Below are positions 49,725-60,656 of a DNA stretch of 64,000 bases, piece after piece. Source of the stretch: Streptococcus vestibularis ATCC 49124 (lineage in GTDB: Bacteria > Bacillota > Bacilli > Lactobacillales > Streptococcaceae); contig NZ_GL831112.1 of assembly GCF_000188295.1 (NCBI RefSeq), positions 518,819 through 582,818 of the forward strand. Reading direction: 5' to 3'. Positions within the stretch are counted from its first letter, which is position 1, and each line of letters begins with the position of its first letter. The position numbers and the translations under genes are program-made. A model generated the notes under the pieces. It was not told the DNA's origin and searched no databases. It saw only the letters and a list, made by a program, of their open reading frames with translations.

Positions 49725-51582
49725 GAAAAAAGCCAGCTGGGGCTCACTAGCACGACTGCTACGCTTTTTGTGGCAAGACTACAAGCTTTCACTTAGTATC
49801 TCTTTTGTCCTTATCGTTGTAGCTTCTTTGTCAACGGTTAATTTGACGGCTTCAATTCAGTCCTTGGTGGACGTTTACGTTCAACCCATGCTCAAATCGG
49901 ATAGCCATGACTTTGGGCCATTGTTACGTTTCTTGACTTCAGTTGGGGTCTTTTGTCTTATCGGTGTGGTTGCCAACTATGTGGCTTCTCTCCTCATGGC
50001 GACGATTTCACAAGATTCCCTACGTTCCCTTCGTAATCAGCTCTTTGCTCGTATGCAAAAGCTCCCTGTTCGTTACTTTGACACTCATAAACACGGTGAC
50101 ATCATGTCAATCTATACCAACGACATCGATGCCCTCCGTCAGGCCATTGAACAATCTATTCCACAGTTGCTACAAACAGCCATTACCATTATCGGTGTGA
50201 CAGTAACCATGCTTACCGTGAGTCCTCTCCTTTTTATCGTGGTTCTGATCATGGTAGGTATCATGTTTATGGTTATTAAAAATGTATCCGCCAAATCAGG
50301 CCGTTACTTCGGTGAACAACAAAAGAACCTAGGGATTGAGAATGGTTTTATCGAAGAAATGATGTCAGGTCAAAAGGTAGTTAAAGCTTTTGTTCATGAA
50401 GAAGAAAGCATGGCTGACTTTGATAAGATTAATGAACAACTTTTCCAATCATCATACTTGGCCAATCGCTATGCTAATGTTCTCATGCCCATTCTTGGGA
50501 ACTTAGGAAATGTTTCCTTTGTTTTGACTGCCTTGGTTGGTGGGGTCTTTGCCCTCAATGGTGTCGGTGGTTTGACTATCGGTGGCCTCATGGCCTTCCT
50601 GCAATTGAACCGCTCCTTCAATGGTCCTATTACTCAGGTGTCTCAACAACTTAACTTTGTTCTTATGGCACTTGCTGGTGCAGACCGTATCTTTGACCTG
50701 TTGGATGAAGCAGAAGAAGTTGACCAAGGTAAGGTCACTTTGGTCAACTACGAATTGGTAGACGGTCAAATGGTTGTGACAGACAAGAAAACCAACCACT
50801 GGGCTTGGAAGCACCCACGTCCAAATGGCGACTACGAGTTGGCCGAGTTGGTCGGAAATGTGGTCTTCCAAGACGTTGATTTCTCTTACGATGGTAAGAA
50901 ACAAATCCTTCATGACGTTAATCTTTATGCAGACAAGGGACAAAAGGTTGCCTTTGTTGGTGCGACGGGTGCAGGTAAGACGACGATTACTAACTTGATC
51001 AATCGTTTCTACGACATCCAATCTGGTGTGATTACTTATGATGGTATCGATGTGAAGCTGATTGAAAAAGATTCTCTTCGTCGATCACTTGGTATCGTAC
51101 TTCAAGATACACATCTCTTCACAGGGACTATCGCTGAAAATATTGCCTACGGCCGTGCGGATGCGACTCGCGAGGAAATTCTTGAAGCTGCTCGTATTGC
51201 TAACGTGGATTCCTTTGTGGAACATTTGGACAATGGTTACGACACTGTTCTTACAGATGATGGCGCAGGCTTGTCTAACGGACAACGTCAGCTGATTGCC
51301 ATTGCGCGTGCTGCTCTTGCCAATGCACTGGTTCTCATCCTTGATGAAGCGACATCTTCGATTGACTCTCGTACTGAAAAAATGGTACAAGAGGGGATGG
51401 ACCGACTTATGGAAGGGCGTACGGTCTTCGTTATCGCCCACCGTCTTTCAACCATCGTTAACTCTGACGTTATCATGGTTATGGATCATGGACGTATCAT
51501 TGAACGTGGTGATCATGATACCCTTATGGAACAAGGTGGTACCTACTACCGACTCTATACTGGTGGTCTTGAAATTGATTAA
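49714..51582 (+). CDS. Heterodimeric multidrug-type ABC exporter, catalytic half
   Basis: 622 residues: six membrane helices followed by an ATPase with Walker A GATGAGKTT and canonical Walker B LVLILDEATSSID (catalytic Glu present). The signature is LSNGQRQ (an Asn for the second Gly), as expected when the C-loop of this half serves the degenerate site. A short insertion between membrane and ATPase domains (about 350-385, DKKTNHWAWKHPRPNGD) is seen in EfrB/LmrD-type proteins. Works with the preceding subunit. Confidence 0.9.
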   Translation: MQNKKKASWGSLARLLRFLWQDYKLSLSISFVLIVVASLSTVNLTASIQSLVDVYVQPMLKSDSHDFGPLLRFLTSVGVFCLIGVVANYVASLLMATISQDSLRSLRNQLFARMQKLPVRYFDTHKHGDIMSIYTNDIDALRQAIEQSIPQLLQTAITIIGVTVTMLTVSPLLFIVVLIMVGIMFMVIKNVSAKSGRYFGEQQKNLGIENGFIEEMMSGQKVVKAFVHEEESMADFDKINEQLFQSSYLANRYANVLMPILGNLGNVSFVLTALVGGVFALNGVGGLTIGGLMAFLQLNRSFNGPITQVSQQLNFVLMALAGADRIFDLLDEAEEVDQGKVTLVNYELVDGQMVVTDKKTNHWAWKHPRPNGDYELAELVGNVVFQDVDFSYDGKKQILHDVNLYADKGQKVAFVGATGAGKTTITNLINRFYDIQSGVITYDGIDVKLIEKDSLRRSLGIVLQDTHLFTGTIAENIAYGRADATREEILEAARIANVDSFVEHLDNGYDTVLTDDGAGLSNGQRQLIAIARAALANALVLILDEATSSIDSRTEKMVQEGMDRLMEGRTVFVIAHRLSTIVNSDVIMVMDHGRIIERGDHDTLMEQGGTYYRLYTGGLEID

Positions 51583-51587
51583 CATTA

Positions 51588-51620
51588 AAAGAACTCAGGT
51601 TTTGCCTGAGTTCTTTTTTG
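51588..51620 (+). terminator. Terminator after the ABC exporter pair
   Basis: AAGAACTCAGG pairs with CCTGAGTTCTT around TTTTG, followed by T residues. Perfect 11-bp stem. Confidence 0.92.
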
Positions 51621-51678
51621 CATATGAAGAAAAGGTTTCTTTTGAGACTTTTCTTATAAAAACAACAGATTTGATTTC

Positions 51679-51935
51679 TTAAATCTCAACTTCTTCTATA
51701 CCGTGTGCGTCCAGGCGATATATCTTTTAGCAAACTTGTCTGAGGTAGTTGACATCATGTGATACTGTAAGAGTTGCACCTGGATAGTTCTTGAAGAGCT
51801 GTCGGACTTGGGATTGTGAGGTGGGTGAAAAATTTTTGGTTGGTTCATCTAAGATTAGAAGTTGAGGGCTTTCTAAGACTACATGCAGTAGGATTAGTTT
51901 TCCTTTTTGCCCTCCAGATAGGTCAGCGATTGAAG
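51679..51935 (-). pseudogene. ABC-F ATPase remnant (C-terminal fragment)
   Basis: The reverse strand reads PSIADLSGGQKGKLILLHVV, then LLILDEPTKNFSPTSQSQ with signature, Walker B and H-loop (TVSHDVNYL) of an ABC-F protein (ribosome-acting or Uup-like). An in-frame stop at 51727-51729 interrupts it, after which KIYRLDAHGIEEVEI (the expected family end) runs to the natural stop at 51679-51681. The N-terminal four fifths are missing: the upstream edge is the inverted repeat of an IS remnant at about 51935. EPTNH has become EPTKN. A dead fragment. Confidence 0.85.
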
Positions 51936-52270
51936 GCACTGCATCCATAAAATGAGACACAAGAAAACACTCTTGTTGAATTCTGGTAAACTAGAAACAG
52001 GAGTGTTTTTGTTATGGTCAAAAAAGCATATTCAGTAGAAGCTAAGCTAGCCTGTATCGAATGGTTCCATTCTGTTCTCAAATCTGAAACCTTCCATCTC
52101 TATAAGTGAAGAAACCTAACTAAAGATAGTATAATAGATATTGTTAAAAATTACATCATATTTTATAATGAAACTAGGATTCAACAGAAATTAAATGACC
52201 AATCTCCTGTAGAGTACAGAAAGCTGGTCGCATAAGGTTTTTTTTGTCCCATTATTGGGGTGCAGTGCCA
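51935..52270 (+). mobile_element. Internally deleted IS3-type insertion sequence
   Basis: The left end GGCACTGCATCC..AATGAGACA (51935-51959) and the reverse complement of the right end (GGCACTGCACCCC..ATGGGACA, 52246-52269) form imperfect inverted repeats. Inside, the start of orfA (ATG 52014, MVKKAYSVEAKLACIE, stop at 52107) is joined to the end of the transposase orfB (YNETRIQQKLNDQSPVEYRK, stop at 52233). About three quarters of a normal 1.3-1.5 kb element is missing, including the DDE residues, so it cannot move itself. An AAAACACTC/GAGTGTTTT repeat near the left end can form a terminator-like hairpin. Confidence 0.82.
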
Positions 52271-52523
52271 GTAGTGGGGCTTTTTTGTGTCTATTGAAAG
52301 ATGATCTTCACTTACATTAAAGTATTAGATAAAAAGTAAAATAAAAGAGATTAAATCAATTGTTTTATTTTTGGATTGTTAGTAGCTTGAATTTCAAGAG
52401 AATATTTTTACAAATGTTAGAGTCTTTGTAGTTATTTACATGAAAAGGTTTTAGATGTTTTCATGAAAGAAAAGTATGGTCGCTAAACAATTATTTATAT
52501 TGATTAAAAATTAGAGAAAATAC

Positions 52524-52552
52524 TTGCCTAAACATTAAAAAAAGGATATGAT
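52524..52552 (+). promoter_or_regulatory. Promoter of the M26 protease gene
   Basis: TTGCCT (52524-52529), 17 bases, TATGAT (52547-52552), giving a leader of about 100 bases. The 250 bases between the IS remnant and this promoter are AT-rich and I see nothing else in them. Confidence 0.65.
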
Positions 52553-52661
52553 AGACCTCTGAAGAAGGTTAATAGATGCATAAAGTGCGTGTTTATCCGA
52601 TAATGTCTTTATTTTTGACGTGCCTTTAAGGTACAATGATTAACAAATAGGAAGTTTATGA

Positions 52662-55600
52662 ATGAAACAAGCAAATCATGTTGTTGAAAAAGTGACAAAA
52701 TACGCTATTCGTAAGTTGTCAGTTGGTGTTGGACCAGCTGCTATTGGAACATTCTTAATAGCAGGTGGTCTTTTCGTGTCTAAGCCAGTTTCGGCGGATC
52801 AGGTTACTACGGATTCATCGATACATCTGGCCTATGTTACTGAAAATGAATTGACAGCCGAAGAGCAAAAGCAAGTGGTTCATGCTATTCCAAAGGCATA
52901 TCAAAATGATGATACTTTTTATCTGGTTTATAAACGTAAGGGAGACAGTCAAGCTACTCTTCCTAAGACAGGCAGTTCTGACTGGGCGGCAACAGGTTTA
53001 GGACTGACGACAGCAACTTTGGCTGTGCTCCTATTTTCAAAAAAACATCGCAAAAAGATTATTGGATTGGTCTTGATTGGAGCAGCTGGGCAAAGCTTAC
53101 TTATCCCTCTTGAGGTTCTTGCTTTGCAAAATAAGGAGTTGCAGGCTTATAATCGGAATCTAGCTGTCTCAGATGAGGCGGACCTAGCTAAGGGTGTTAT
53201 TACCATTGATGGTTATGAGTATGTCGGTTATCTGCGTTACTCATCTAAGCCTGAGCTTGAACAACCTTTGGAGAATGCTTTGAAAGGACTTGAGCCATCA
53301 AGAGAAGATAGAAACACAGAAAGCCGGTATGAAATAGATAAAGAAATAAGTTGGGAAAAAGGAACTCAGGAAGCAGGTCACGAAGGTGAAGTTCTTGTTC
53401 AACCATCAGTCCCAGAGTACACTGGATCGATCAGTACTGATGGCACACAAGAATCAGGTCATGAAGGCAAATCTCTTGTCCAACCAGCAGTCCCAGAGTA
53501 TACGGACTCAATCAGTGCTAATGGCACACAAGAATCAGGTCATGAAGGCAAATCTCTTGTCCAACCAGCAGTCCCAGAATACACTGGATCGATCAGTACC
53601 GATGGCACACAAGAATCAGGTCATGAAGGCAAATCTCTTGTTCAACCAGCAGTCCCAGAGTATACAGGTCCAATTAGTGCTAATGGCACACAAGAAGCCG
53701 GTCATGAAGGTGAATCTCTTGTTCAACCGGAATCTCCAGAGTATACAGGTCCAATTAGTGCTAACGGAACACAAGAATCAGGTCATGAAGGTGAATCTCT
53801 TGTTCAACCGGAATCCCCAGAGTATACAGGTCCAATTAGTGCTAATGGCACGCAAGAAGTAGGTCACGAAGGGGAATCTCTTGTTCAACCAGCAACCCCA
53901 GAGTACACTGGATCGATCAGTGCTAATGGCACGCAAGAATCAGGTCATGAAGGTGAGGCCACTGTTCAACCGGAATCCCCAGAGTATACAGACAACCTTG
54001 AAGCTAAAGGGACTCAAGAACCAGGCAACGAAGGTGAGGCTCTTGTCCAAGCTGAGAATCCTGTTCATACCCCAGTTGTCGGAAGTATCACAGAGACTGA
54101 AACGCAAGCCATTGATTATCCTATCGAAGTTATTACTGATGATAACAAATATGTGGATGAAGAAGTTGTTGATCAAGAGGGCCAAAAAGGTAGCCAAGAA
54201 ATCCATAAAGTTTACCAAACCATTGATGGTGTTAAGATTGGTGAGCCGACTATTGTGTCAGGTAAGGTTATTGAGGTGCCACAACCTAGAAAAATCCGTC
54301 GTGGCAGCAAGCCTCTAGATGGGACAACGACTGAAGAGTCTATTGTAGAGCTTCCATTTAAAGAAATTGTCCAAGAAGATGATACACTTGAGAAAGGCGT
54401 TGTGCAGGTTGTCCAAGAAGGACAAAAAGGACAAAATAAAATTACCAAGATTTATAAGACCTTTAAGGGTAGTAAGACTGCTGAAGAACCAACTGTTACT
54501 GAAACAGTGCTAGTTCCCGTCCAAGATCGTATCGTTCGCAAAGGGACCAAGATATCTGAAAAACCAGTTCTTACACTGACACAGGTTGACAAGGATGACT
54601 TGGGTCGCAGTGCTAAACTCAGCTACAACTTGACTAATCCAGGTTCAGCAGCTATCACGACTATTAAAGCGGTCCTTAAGCAAGATGGACAAGTTGTCCA
54701 AACGCTTGATGTTCCTAGCACGACTTTGACTGCTGACTTAACCAACTTAGCCTATTACAAGCCTTATACCCTTACGACAACCATGACCTTTGATCGTGGC
54801 AACGGTGAGGAGAGTCAGGTTTTGGCAGACCAAACTATCCAACTGGATCTCAAGAAGGTTGAGCTTAAAGATTTTGCACGTACAGATTTGATTAAGTATG
54901 ACAATCAAACAGAAGTGGATGAGACTCGTCTGACAGCTGTGCCTCAGGATCTCACGAATTACTACTTGAAGATGACTTCTGCGGATCAGAAGACCACTTA
55001 TTTGGCAGTGAAAGCCATCGAAGAAACAACAGTTGATGGCAAGGCGGTTTATAAGGTAACTGCAGAAGCGGATAATTTGGTGCAACGTGATGCCCAAAAC
55101 CATTTTGCGAAGACTTATAGCTATTACATTGAGAAACCGAAGGCCAGTCAAGCCAATGTTTACTATGATTTTGCTGAGTTGGTCAATGCCATTCAGGCTA
55201 ATCCATCAGGTGAGTTTAGACTTGGCCAAAGCATGAGTGCTCGCCATATCGTTCCAAATGGCAAATCATATATCACGACTGAATTTACTGGTAAGTTGCT
55301 CAGTGATGGTGACAAACGCTTTGCCATCTATGATTTGGAGCATCCATTGTTTAATGTCATCAATGGCGGAACTATCAAGAATATCAACTTTGAAAATGTA
55401 GATATCAATCGCCCTGGTCAGAATCAAATAGCGACAGTTGGATTTAACCTTAAAAACAAAGGTCTGATTGAAGATGTTAAGGTGACTGGTTCGGTGACTG
55501 GTAACAATGACGTGGCAGGTATCGTCAATAAGATTGATGAAGATGGCAAGATTGAAAATGTCGCCTTTATCGGTAAAATCAACTCTGTCGGTAATAACTC

Positions 55601-58600
55601 GACAGTTGGTGGGATTGCTGGTTCAAACTACATGGGATTCGTTAATAGAGCCTATGTGGATGCGACTATTACAGCTCAAAATGCCAACGCAAGTATGCTG
55701 GTGCCATTTGTTACTTACATGCTTAACAGCTGGAAGTCAGGAACTAAGGCTAGGGTGACCAACTCAGTAGCCAAGGGTGTTCTTGATGTTAAAAACACAA
55801 GAAATGTTGGTGGTATTGTTGCCAAGACATGGCCTTACGGTGCTGTTCAAGACAACGTGACCTATGCCAAGGTTATCAAAGGTCAAGAAATCTTTGCTTC
55901 TAATGATGTCAATGATGAAGATGGTGGTCCGTACATCAAAGACCTCTTTGGTGTTATCGGTTACAGCTCCGCCGAAGATGGCACTGGTAAAGATACCAAG
56001 AGTCCTAAAAAACTCAAACATTTGACTAAGGAAGAAGCCGACAAGCGTGTTGAAGGTTACAAGATTACAGCTGATACATTTGTTAGCGAGCCTTACGAGT
56101 TAAATACTCTTAACAATGTTTCTAGTCAAGCAGATTTTGCCAATATTCAAGACTATAAGCCTGAATATAACAAGGCTTACAAGAATATTGAGAAACTTCA
56201 ACCATTCTATAACAAGGATTATATTGTCTACCAAGCCAATAAACTGGCTAAAGACCATAACTTGAATACCAAAGAGGTGCTCTCAGTGACACCGATGAAA
56301 GACAGTAATTTTGTCACAGACTTAAGCGCTGCTAACAAGATTATTGTTCACTATGCTGATGGTGGCAAAGACTACTTCAAGCTTTCAGAGAGTTCAGAAG
56401 GGTTGAGCAACGTTAAGGAATATACTGTTTCTGATTTGGGTATTAAGTACACTCCAAATATCGTTCAAAAAGATCACTCGAGCCTTATCAATGGAATCGT
56501 TGATATCCTGAAACCAATTGAGTTGCAGTCTGACCCAATTTACCAAAAACTTGGTCGTACAGGTCCAAATAAGGTCAATGCTATCAAGAACCTCTTCTTG
56601 GAAGAAAGCTTTGACGCTGTTAAGACTAATTTGACGAACCTTGTGACTAAGCTGGTTCAAAATGAAGACCATCAACTTAATCAATCATCTGCTGCCCAAC
56701 AAATGATTCTTGACAAGGTCGAAAAAAATAAAGCAGCCCTCTTGCTAGGCTTGACCTACTTGAATCGTTATTACGGTGTGAAGTTTGATGATGTTAATAT
56801 CAAAGAAATCATGCTCTTCAAACCAGATTTCTATGGTAAAAATGTGGATGTCCTCGACCGTTTGATTGAGATTGGCTCTAAAGAAAATAATATCAGTGGT
56901 TCAAGAACATACGATGCCTTTGGTGAAGTTCTCGCAAAATATACTAAATCTGGAGATTTAAACGACTTCCTTAATTACAACCGAAAACTCTTTACCACTA
57001 TCGACAATATGAATGATTGGTTTATCGATGCCACTAAGGACAAGGTCTATGTTGTAGAGAAAGCTTCACAAAACGAAGGTGTCGGTGAGCACAAGTATCG
57101 TGCTTACGATAACTTAACACGTGGTCTACACAGAAAAATGATTCTACCATTATTGAATCTTGATAAGACAGAGATGTTCTTGATTTCAACCTATGACACC
57201 ATGTCTTATGGAACAGCTAACAAGTACAATACGACTCTTGAAAAACTGAAACCTGAGATTGATTTAGCTGCCCAACGTCAAATCAACTATCTTGATTTCT
57301 GGCATAGATTGGCTACAGACAAAGTTAAAAACAGGTTGTTCAAAGATATTGTCAATCCTGTCTGGGAAGGTTTCTATGTCTGGGGTCATGGTTGGCCAGG
57401 TTGGCCAGAGCGTTACGGCCAATTCAAGAACAGTACGGAAGTCTATGCGCCAATTCGTGAAATCTATGGTCCAGTTGGTGAGTATTATGGAGACAATGGA
57501 GCCATGGCTGGTGCCTATGCTGCTATCTATGACAATCCATATGATAATCGTGCCAAGGTTACTTACGTCATGTCTAACATGATTAGTGAGTACGGTGCTT
57601 CGGCCTTCACGCATGAAACGACCCACCTCAATGACCGTATTGCCTACTTTGGAGATTATGGTCGTCGTGAAGGAACAGACGTTGAAGCTTATGCCCAAGG
57701 TCTTCTTCAATCACCAGCTACTCAGGGGCATCAAGGTGAATACGGCGCCTTAGGACTGAACATGGCCTTTGAAAGAGAAAACGACGGTAATCAGTGGTAC
57801 AACACTAATCCAAACAAGTTGAACTCACGTGAGGCGATTGACCGTTACATGAAGGGCTACAACGATACCCTTATGCTTCTTGACTCACTTGAAGGGGAAG
57901 CAGTCCTCAGTCAAGGAAATCAGGACCTCAATAACGCATGGTTCAAGAAGGTAGATAAACAGTTACGAGGTAATAGTAAAAATCAATACGACCAGGTTCG
58001 TTCTCTAAGTGATAGTGAAAAGGCTATTAACTTGACTTCTATTGATGACCTTGTAGATAATAACTTTATGACCAATCGTGGACCTGGTAATGGTGTCTAT
58101 AAACCAGATGATTTCTCTTCTGCCTATGTCAATGTCCCTATGATGTCTGCTATTTATGGTGGTAATACCAGCGAGGGTTCTCCAGGAGCTATGTCCTTCA
58201 AGCATAATACCTTCAGACTCTGGGGTTACTATGGCTATGAAAAAGGCTTCCTAGGTTATGCGACTAACAAGTATAAACAAGAAGCAAAAGCGGCTGGTAA
58301 GGCCACCCTTGGAGACGACTTTATCATTAGCAAGATTTCTGATGGTCAGTTCAACTCACTAGAAGCCTTCAAGAAAGCCTATTTCAAAGAAGTGAAAGAC
58401 AAAGCGTCACATGGTTTGACGACAGTTGCAATTGACGGCACAACAGTAAGCTCTTACGATGATTTATTAGCCTTGTTTAAAGCTGCAGTAGCAAAAGATG
58501 CTGCAACTATTAAAACAGATAATAAGGGTAATAAATCTGTGTCAACAAGTCATACGACGAAACTCAAAGAAGCTGTCTATAAGAAACTCCTACAAGAGAC

Positions 58601-58631
58601 AGATAGTTTCACAAGTTCTATTTTCAAATAA
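52662..58631 (+). CDS. zmpB: M26-family zinc metalloprotease (ZmpB / IgA1-protease-like), cell-wall linked
   Basis: 1989-residue surface protease. A YSIRK-like signal (YAIRKLSVG, 14-22, cleavage after about 45) is followed by an N-terminal sortase motif LPKTG (100-104), two hydrophobic segments (to about 155) and a basic stretch; an N-terminal LPxTG is the mark of this family. Eight 27-residue repeats plus a partial ninth (about 234-475) come next, then two G5 domains (about 484-550 and 560-630), a GLUG-rich M26 N-domain (from about 830) and the catalytic domain with HETTH at 1651-1655 and likely third zinc ligand E1675. Family members cut IgA1 or host glycoproteins; the target is unknown, and IgA1 cleavage must not be assumed. 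IS remnants flank it. Confidence 0.92.
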   Translation: MKQANHVVEKVTKYAIRKLSVGVGPAAIGTFLIAGGLFVSKPVSADQVTTDSSIHLAYVTENELTAEEQKQVVHAIPKAYQNDDTFYLVYKRKGDSQATLPKTGSSDWAATGLGLTTATLAVLLFSKKHRKKIIGLVLIGAAGQSLLIPLEVLALQNKELQAYNRNLAVSDEADLAKGVITIDGYEYVGYLRYSSKPELEQPLENALKGLEPSREDRNTESRYEIDKEISWEKGTQEAGHEGEVLVQPSVPEYTGSISTDGTQESGHEGKSLVQPAVPEYTDSISANGTQESGHEGKSLVQPAVPEYTGSISTDGTQESGHEGKSLVQPAVPEYTGPISANGTQEAGHEGESLVQPESPEYTGPISANGTQESGHEGESLVQPESPEYTGPISANGTQEVGHEGESLVQPATPEYTGSISANGTQESGHEGEATVQPESPEYTDNLEAKGTQEPGNEGEALVQAENPVHTPVVGSITETETQAIDYPIEVITDDNKYVDEEVVDQEGQKGSQEIHKVYQTIDGVKIGEPTIVSGKVIEVPQPRKIRRGSKPLDGTTTEESIVELPFKEIVQEDDTLEKGVVQVVQEGQKGQNKITKIYKTFKGSKTAEEPTVTETVLVPVQDRIVRKGTKISEKPVLTLTQVDKDDLGRSAKLSYNLTNPGSAAITTIKAVLKQDGQVVQTLDVPSTTLTADLTNLAYYKPYTLTTTMTFDRGNGEESQVLADQTIQLDLKKVELKDFARTDLIKYDNQTEVDETRLTAVPQDLTNYYLKMTSADQKTTYLAVKAIEETTVDGKAVYKVTAEADNLVQRDAQNHFAKTYSYYIEKPKASQANVYYDFAELVNAIQANPSGEFRLGQSMSARHIVPNGKSYITTEFTGKLLSDGDKRFAIYDLEHPLFNVINGGTIKNINFENVDINRPGQNQIATVGFNLKNKGLIEDVKVTGSVTGNNDVAGIVNKIDEDGKIENVAFIGKINSVGNNSTVGGIAGSNYMGFVNRAYVDATITAQNANASMLVPFVTYMLNSWKSGTKARVTNSVAKGVLDVKNTRNVGGIVAKTWPYGAVQDNVTYAKVIKGQEIFASNDVNDEDGGPYIKDLFGVIGYSSAEDGTGKDTKSPKKLKHLTKEEADKRVEGYKITADTFVSEPYELNTLNNVSSQADFANIQDYKPEYNKAYKNIEKLQPFYNKDYIVYQANKLAKDHNLNTKEVLSVTPMKDSNFVTDLSAANKIIVHYADGGKDYFKLSESSEGLSNVKEYTVSDLGIKYTPNIVQKDHSSLINGIVDILKPIELQSDPIYQKLGRTGPNKVNAIKNLFLEESFDAVKTNLTNLVTKLVQNEDHQLNQSSAAQQMILDKVEKNKAALLLGLTYLNRYYGVKFDDVNIKEIMLFKPDFYGKNVDVLDRLIEIGSKENNISGSRTYDAFGEVLAKYTKSGDLNDFLNYNRKLFTTIDNMNDWFIDATKDKVYVVEKASQNEGVGEHKYRAYDNLTRGLHRKMILPLLNLDKTEMFLISTYDTMSYGTANKYNTTLEKLKPEIDLAAQRQINYLDFWHRLATDKVKNRLFKDIVNPVWEGFYVWGHGWPGWPERYGQFKNSTEVYAPIREIYGPVGEYYGDNGAMAGAYAAIYDNPYDNRAKVTYVMSNMISEYGASAFTHETTHLNDRIAYFGDYGRREGTDVEAYAQGLLQSPATQGHQGEYGALGLNMAFERENDGNQWYNTNPNKLNSREAIDRYMKGYNDTLMLLDSLEGEAVLSQGNQDLNNAWFKKVDKQLRGNSKNQYDQVRSLSDSEKAINLTSIDDLVDNNFMTNRGPGNGVYKPDDFSSAYVNVPMMSAIYGGNTSEGSPGAMSFKHNTFRLWGYYGYEKGFLGYATNKYKQEAKAAGKATLGDDFIISKISDGQFNSLEAFKKAYFKEVKDKASHGLTTVAIDGTTVSSYDDLLALFKAAVAKDAATIKTDNKGNKSVSTSHTTKLKEAVYKKLLQETDSFTSSIFK
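53361..54074 (+). repeat. 81-bp tandem repeats in the M26 protease gene
   Basis: Eight in-frame 81-bp units begin at 53361, 53442, 53523, 53604, 53685, 53766, 53847 and 53928; a ninth from 54009 is diverged. Each encodes a version of GTQESGHEGKSLVQPAVPEY plus TGSISTD or TGPISAN. Neighbouring units are nearly identical in DNA, so copy number can change by recombination. Confidence 0.95.
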
Positions 58632-58661
58632 TAGATGAAAGAATTCCCTTTGGCGAAAATG

Positions 58662-59363
58662 AATTGCACCCCAAAAAGTTAGACGGAAAAGATCTAACTT
58701 TTGGGGTGCTTTTATTATGAAATTGAGTTATGAAGATAAAAGTCAAATATATGAATTGAGGAATTGTGGTTTTGTAGTGAACCATAAGAAGGTCTAACGT
58801 CTGATGAGAGTTCTTGGTCTAACCGCTCTAATTCGTCGTAGACGCAAGTATTCTTCATATCAAGGAGAGGTTGATAAGAAAGTAGAGAATCTCATTCAAC
58901 GCCAGTTCGAAGCATCTAAAACAATGGAAAAGCGCTATACAGATTTGACAGAATTTAACATTCCAGCAAGTAGCCAAAAATTCTATTTATCACTCGTTTT
59001 AGATGGTTTCAATAGTGAACTTATTGCTTATAATCTTTATCCATAGTGACCAGGGATGGCAATATCAACACGATTTCTATCATCATTTTTTAGAAGGGAA
59101 AGGAATCCAACCGTCTATGTCACGTAAGGGAAATAGTTCAGACAATGGCATGATGGAATCCTTCTTTGGCATTCTGAAGTCTGAGATGTTTTATGGTTAT
59201 GAGAAGACGTTTAAGTCGCTTGAGCAATTGGAACAAGTTATTGTAGACTATATTGATTACTACAACAAATGAATTAAGATAAAACTAAAAGGACTCAATC
59301 CTGTGCAATACAGAACTAAATCCTTTGCTTAAATTAATTGTCTAATTTTTGGGGGTCAGTACA
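58662..59363 (+). mobile_element. Second internally deleted IS3-type element (IS150-like)
   Basis: The left end TGCACCCCAAAAAGTTAGAC (from 58665) and the reverse complement of the right end (TGACCCCCAAAAATTAGAC, 59339-59357) are inverted repeats. It holds an orfA stub (ATG 58717, MKLSYEDKSQIYELRN), a piece of orfB (58804-59046, up to LVLDGFNSELIAYNL with the first DDE Asp) and, in another frame, its end (HSDQGWQYQ with the second Asp; SRKGNSSDNGMMESFFG with the Glu). A deletion between YNL and HSDQG and frame breaks make it inactive. It differs in ends and sequence from the remnant at 51935. Confidence 0.85.
58667..58715 (+). terminator. Hairpin at the IS left end, probable terminator for the protease gene
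   Basis: CACCCCAAAA.GTTAGA (from 58667) pairs with TCTAAC.TTTTGGGGTG (ending at about 58708), then CTTTTATT. Such end hairpins are common in this IS group and here lie just after the protease stop. Confidence 0.6.
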
Positions 59364-59610
59364 GTAAGGTGGTGGTTTTGCGTACGCTTTTTACACTGAA
59401 CTTTAGTTCAAAAATAGAGAATTTCATTAGTGTTTGTTATTCTATGAAAATCTCTAGTTTAAATCAATTTATGTATGTTATTTTCCTATTCAGGTTTATG
59501 GTTCAAATCTTTATCTCTAAAAAACTAGACATTGGAGTAAAAGGTATCATTTATCTGAATATTGTAATTATGATCTCAAAATCGTAGAAAATAGTGAAGA
59601 TATGATTTAC
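59364..59610. other. AT-rich spacer between IS remnant and galR
   Basis: No supported gene. A 72-codon frame from GTG 59369 is hydrophobic and AT-rich, has no ribosome site, and is probably chance. AAAATAG (59588-59594) and CTATTTT (59611-59617) could form a weak galR terminator overlapping its stop codon. Confidence 0.4.
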
Positions 59611-60651
<1,041 letters not shown>

Positions 60652-60656
60652 CTATA

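Noticed and set aside
53361-54074. Regular repeats that could be taken for a CRISPR-like array
   Set aside because: Units are 81 bp, in frame, without unique spacers, and encode a protein repeat.
59369-59587. 72-codon frame between the IS remnant and galR
   Set aside because: GTG start without a ribosome site, AT-driven hydrophobic composition, no recognisable similarity.
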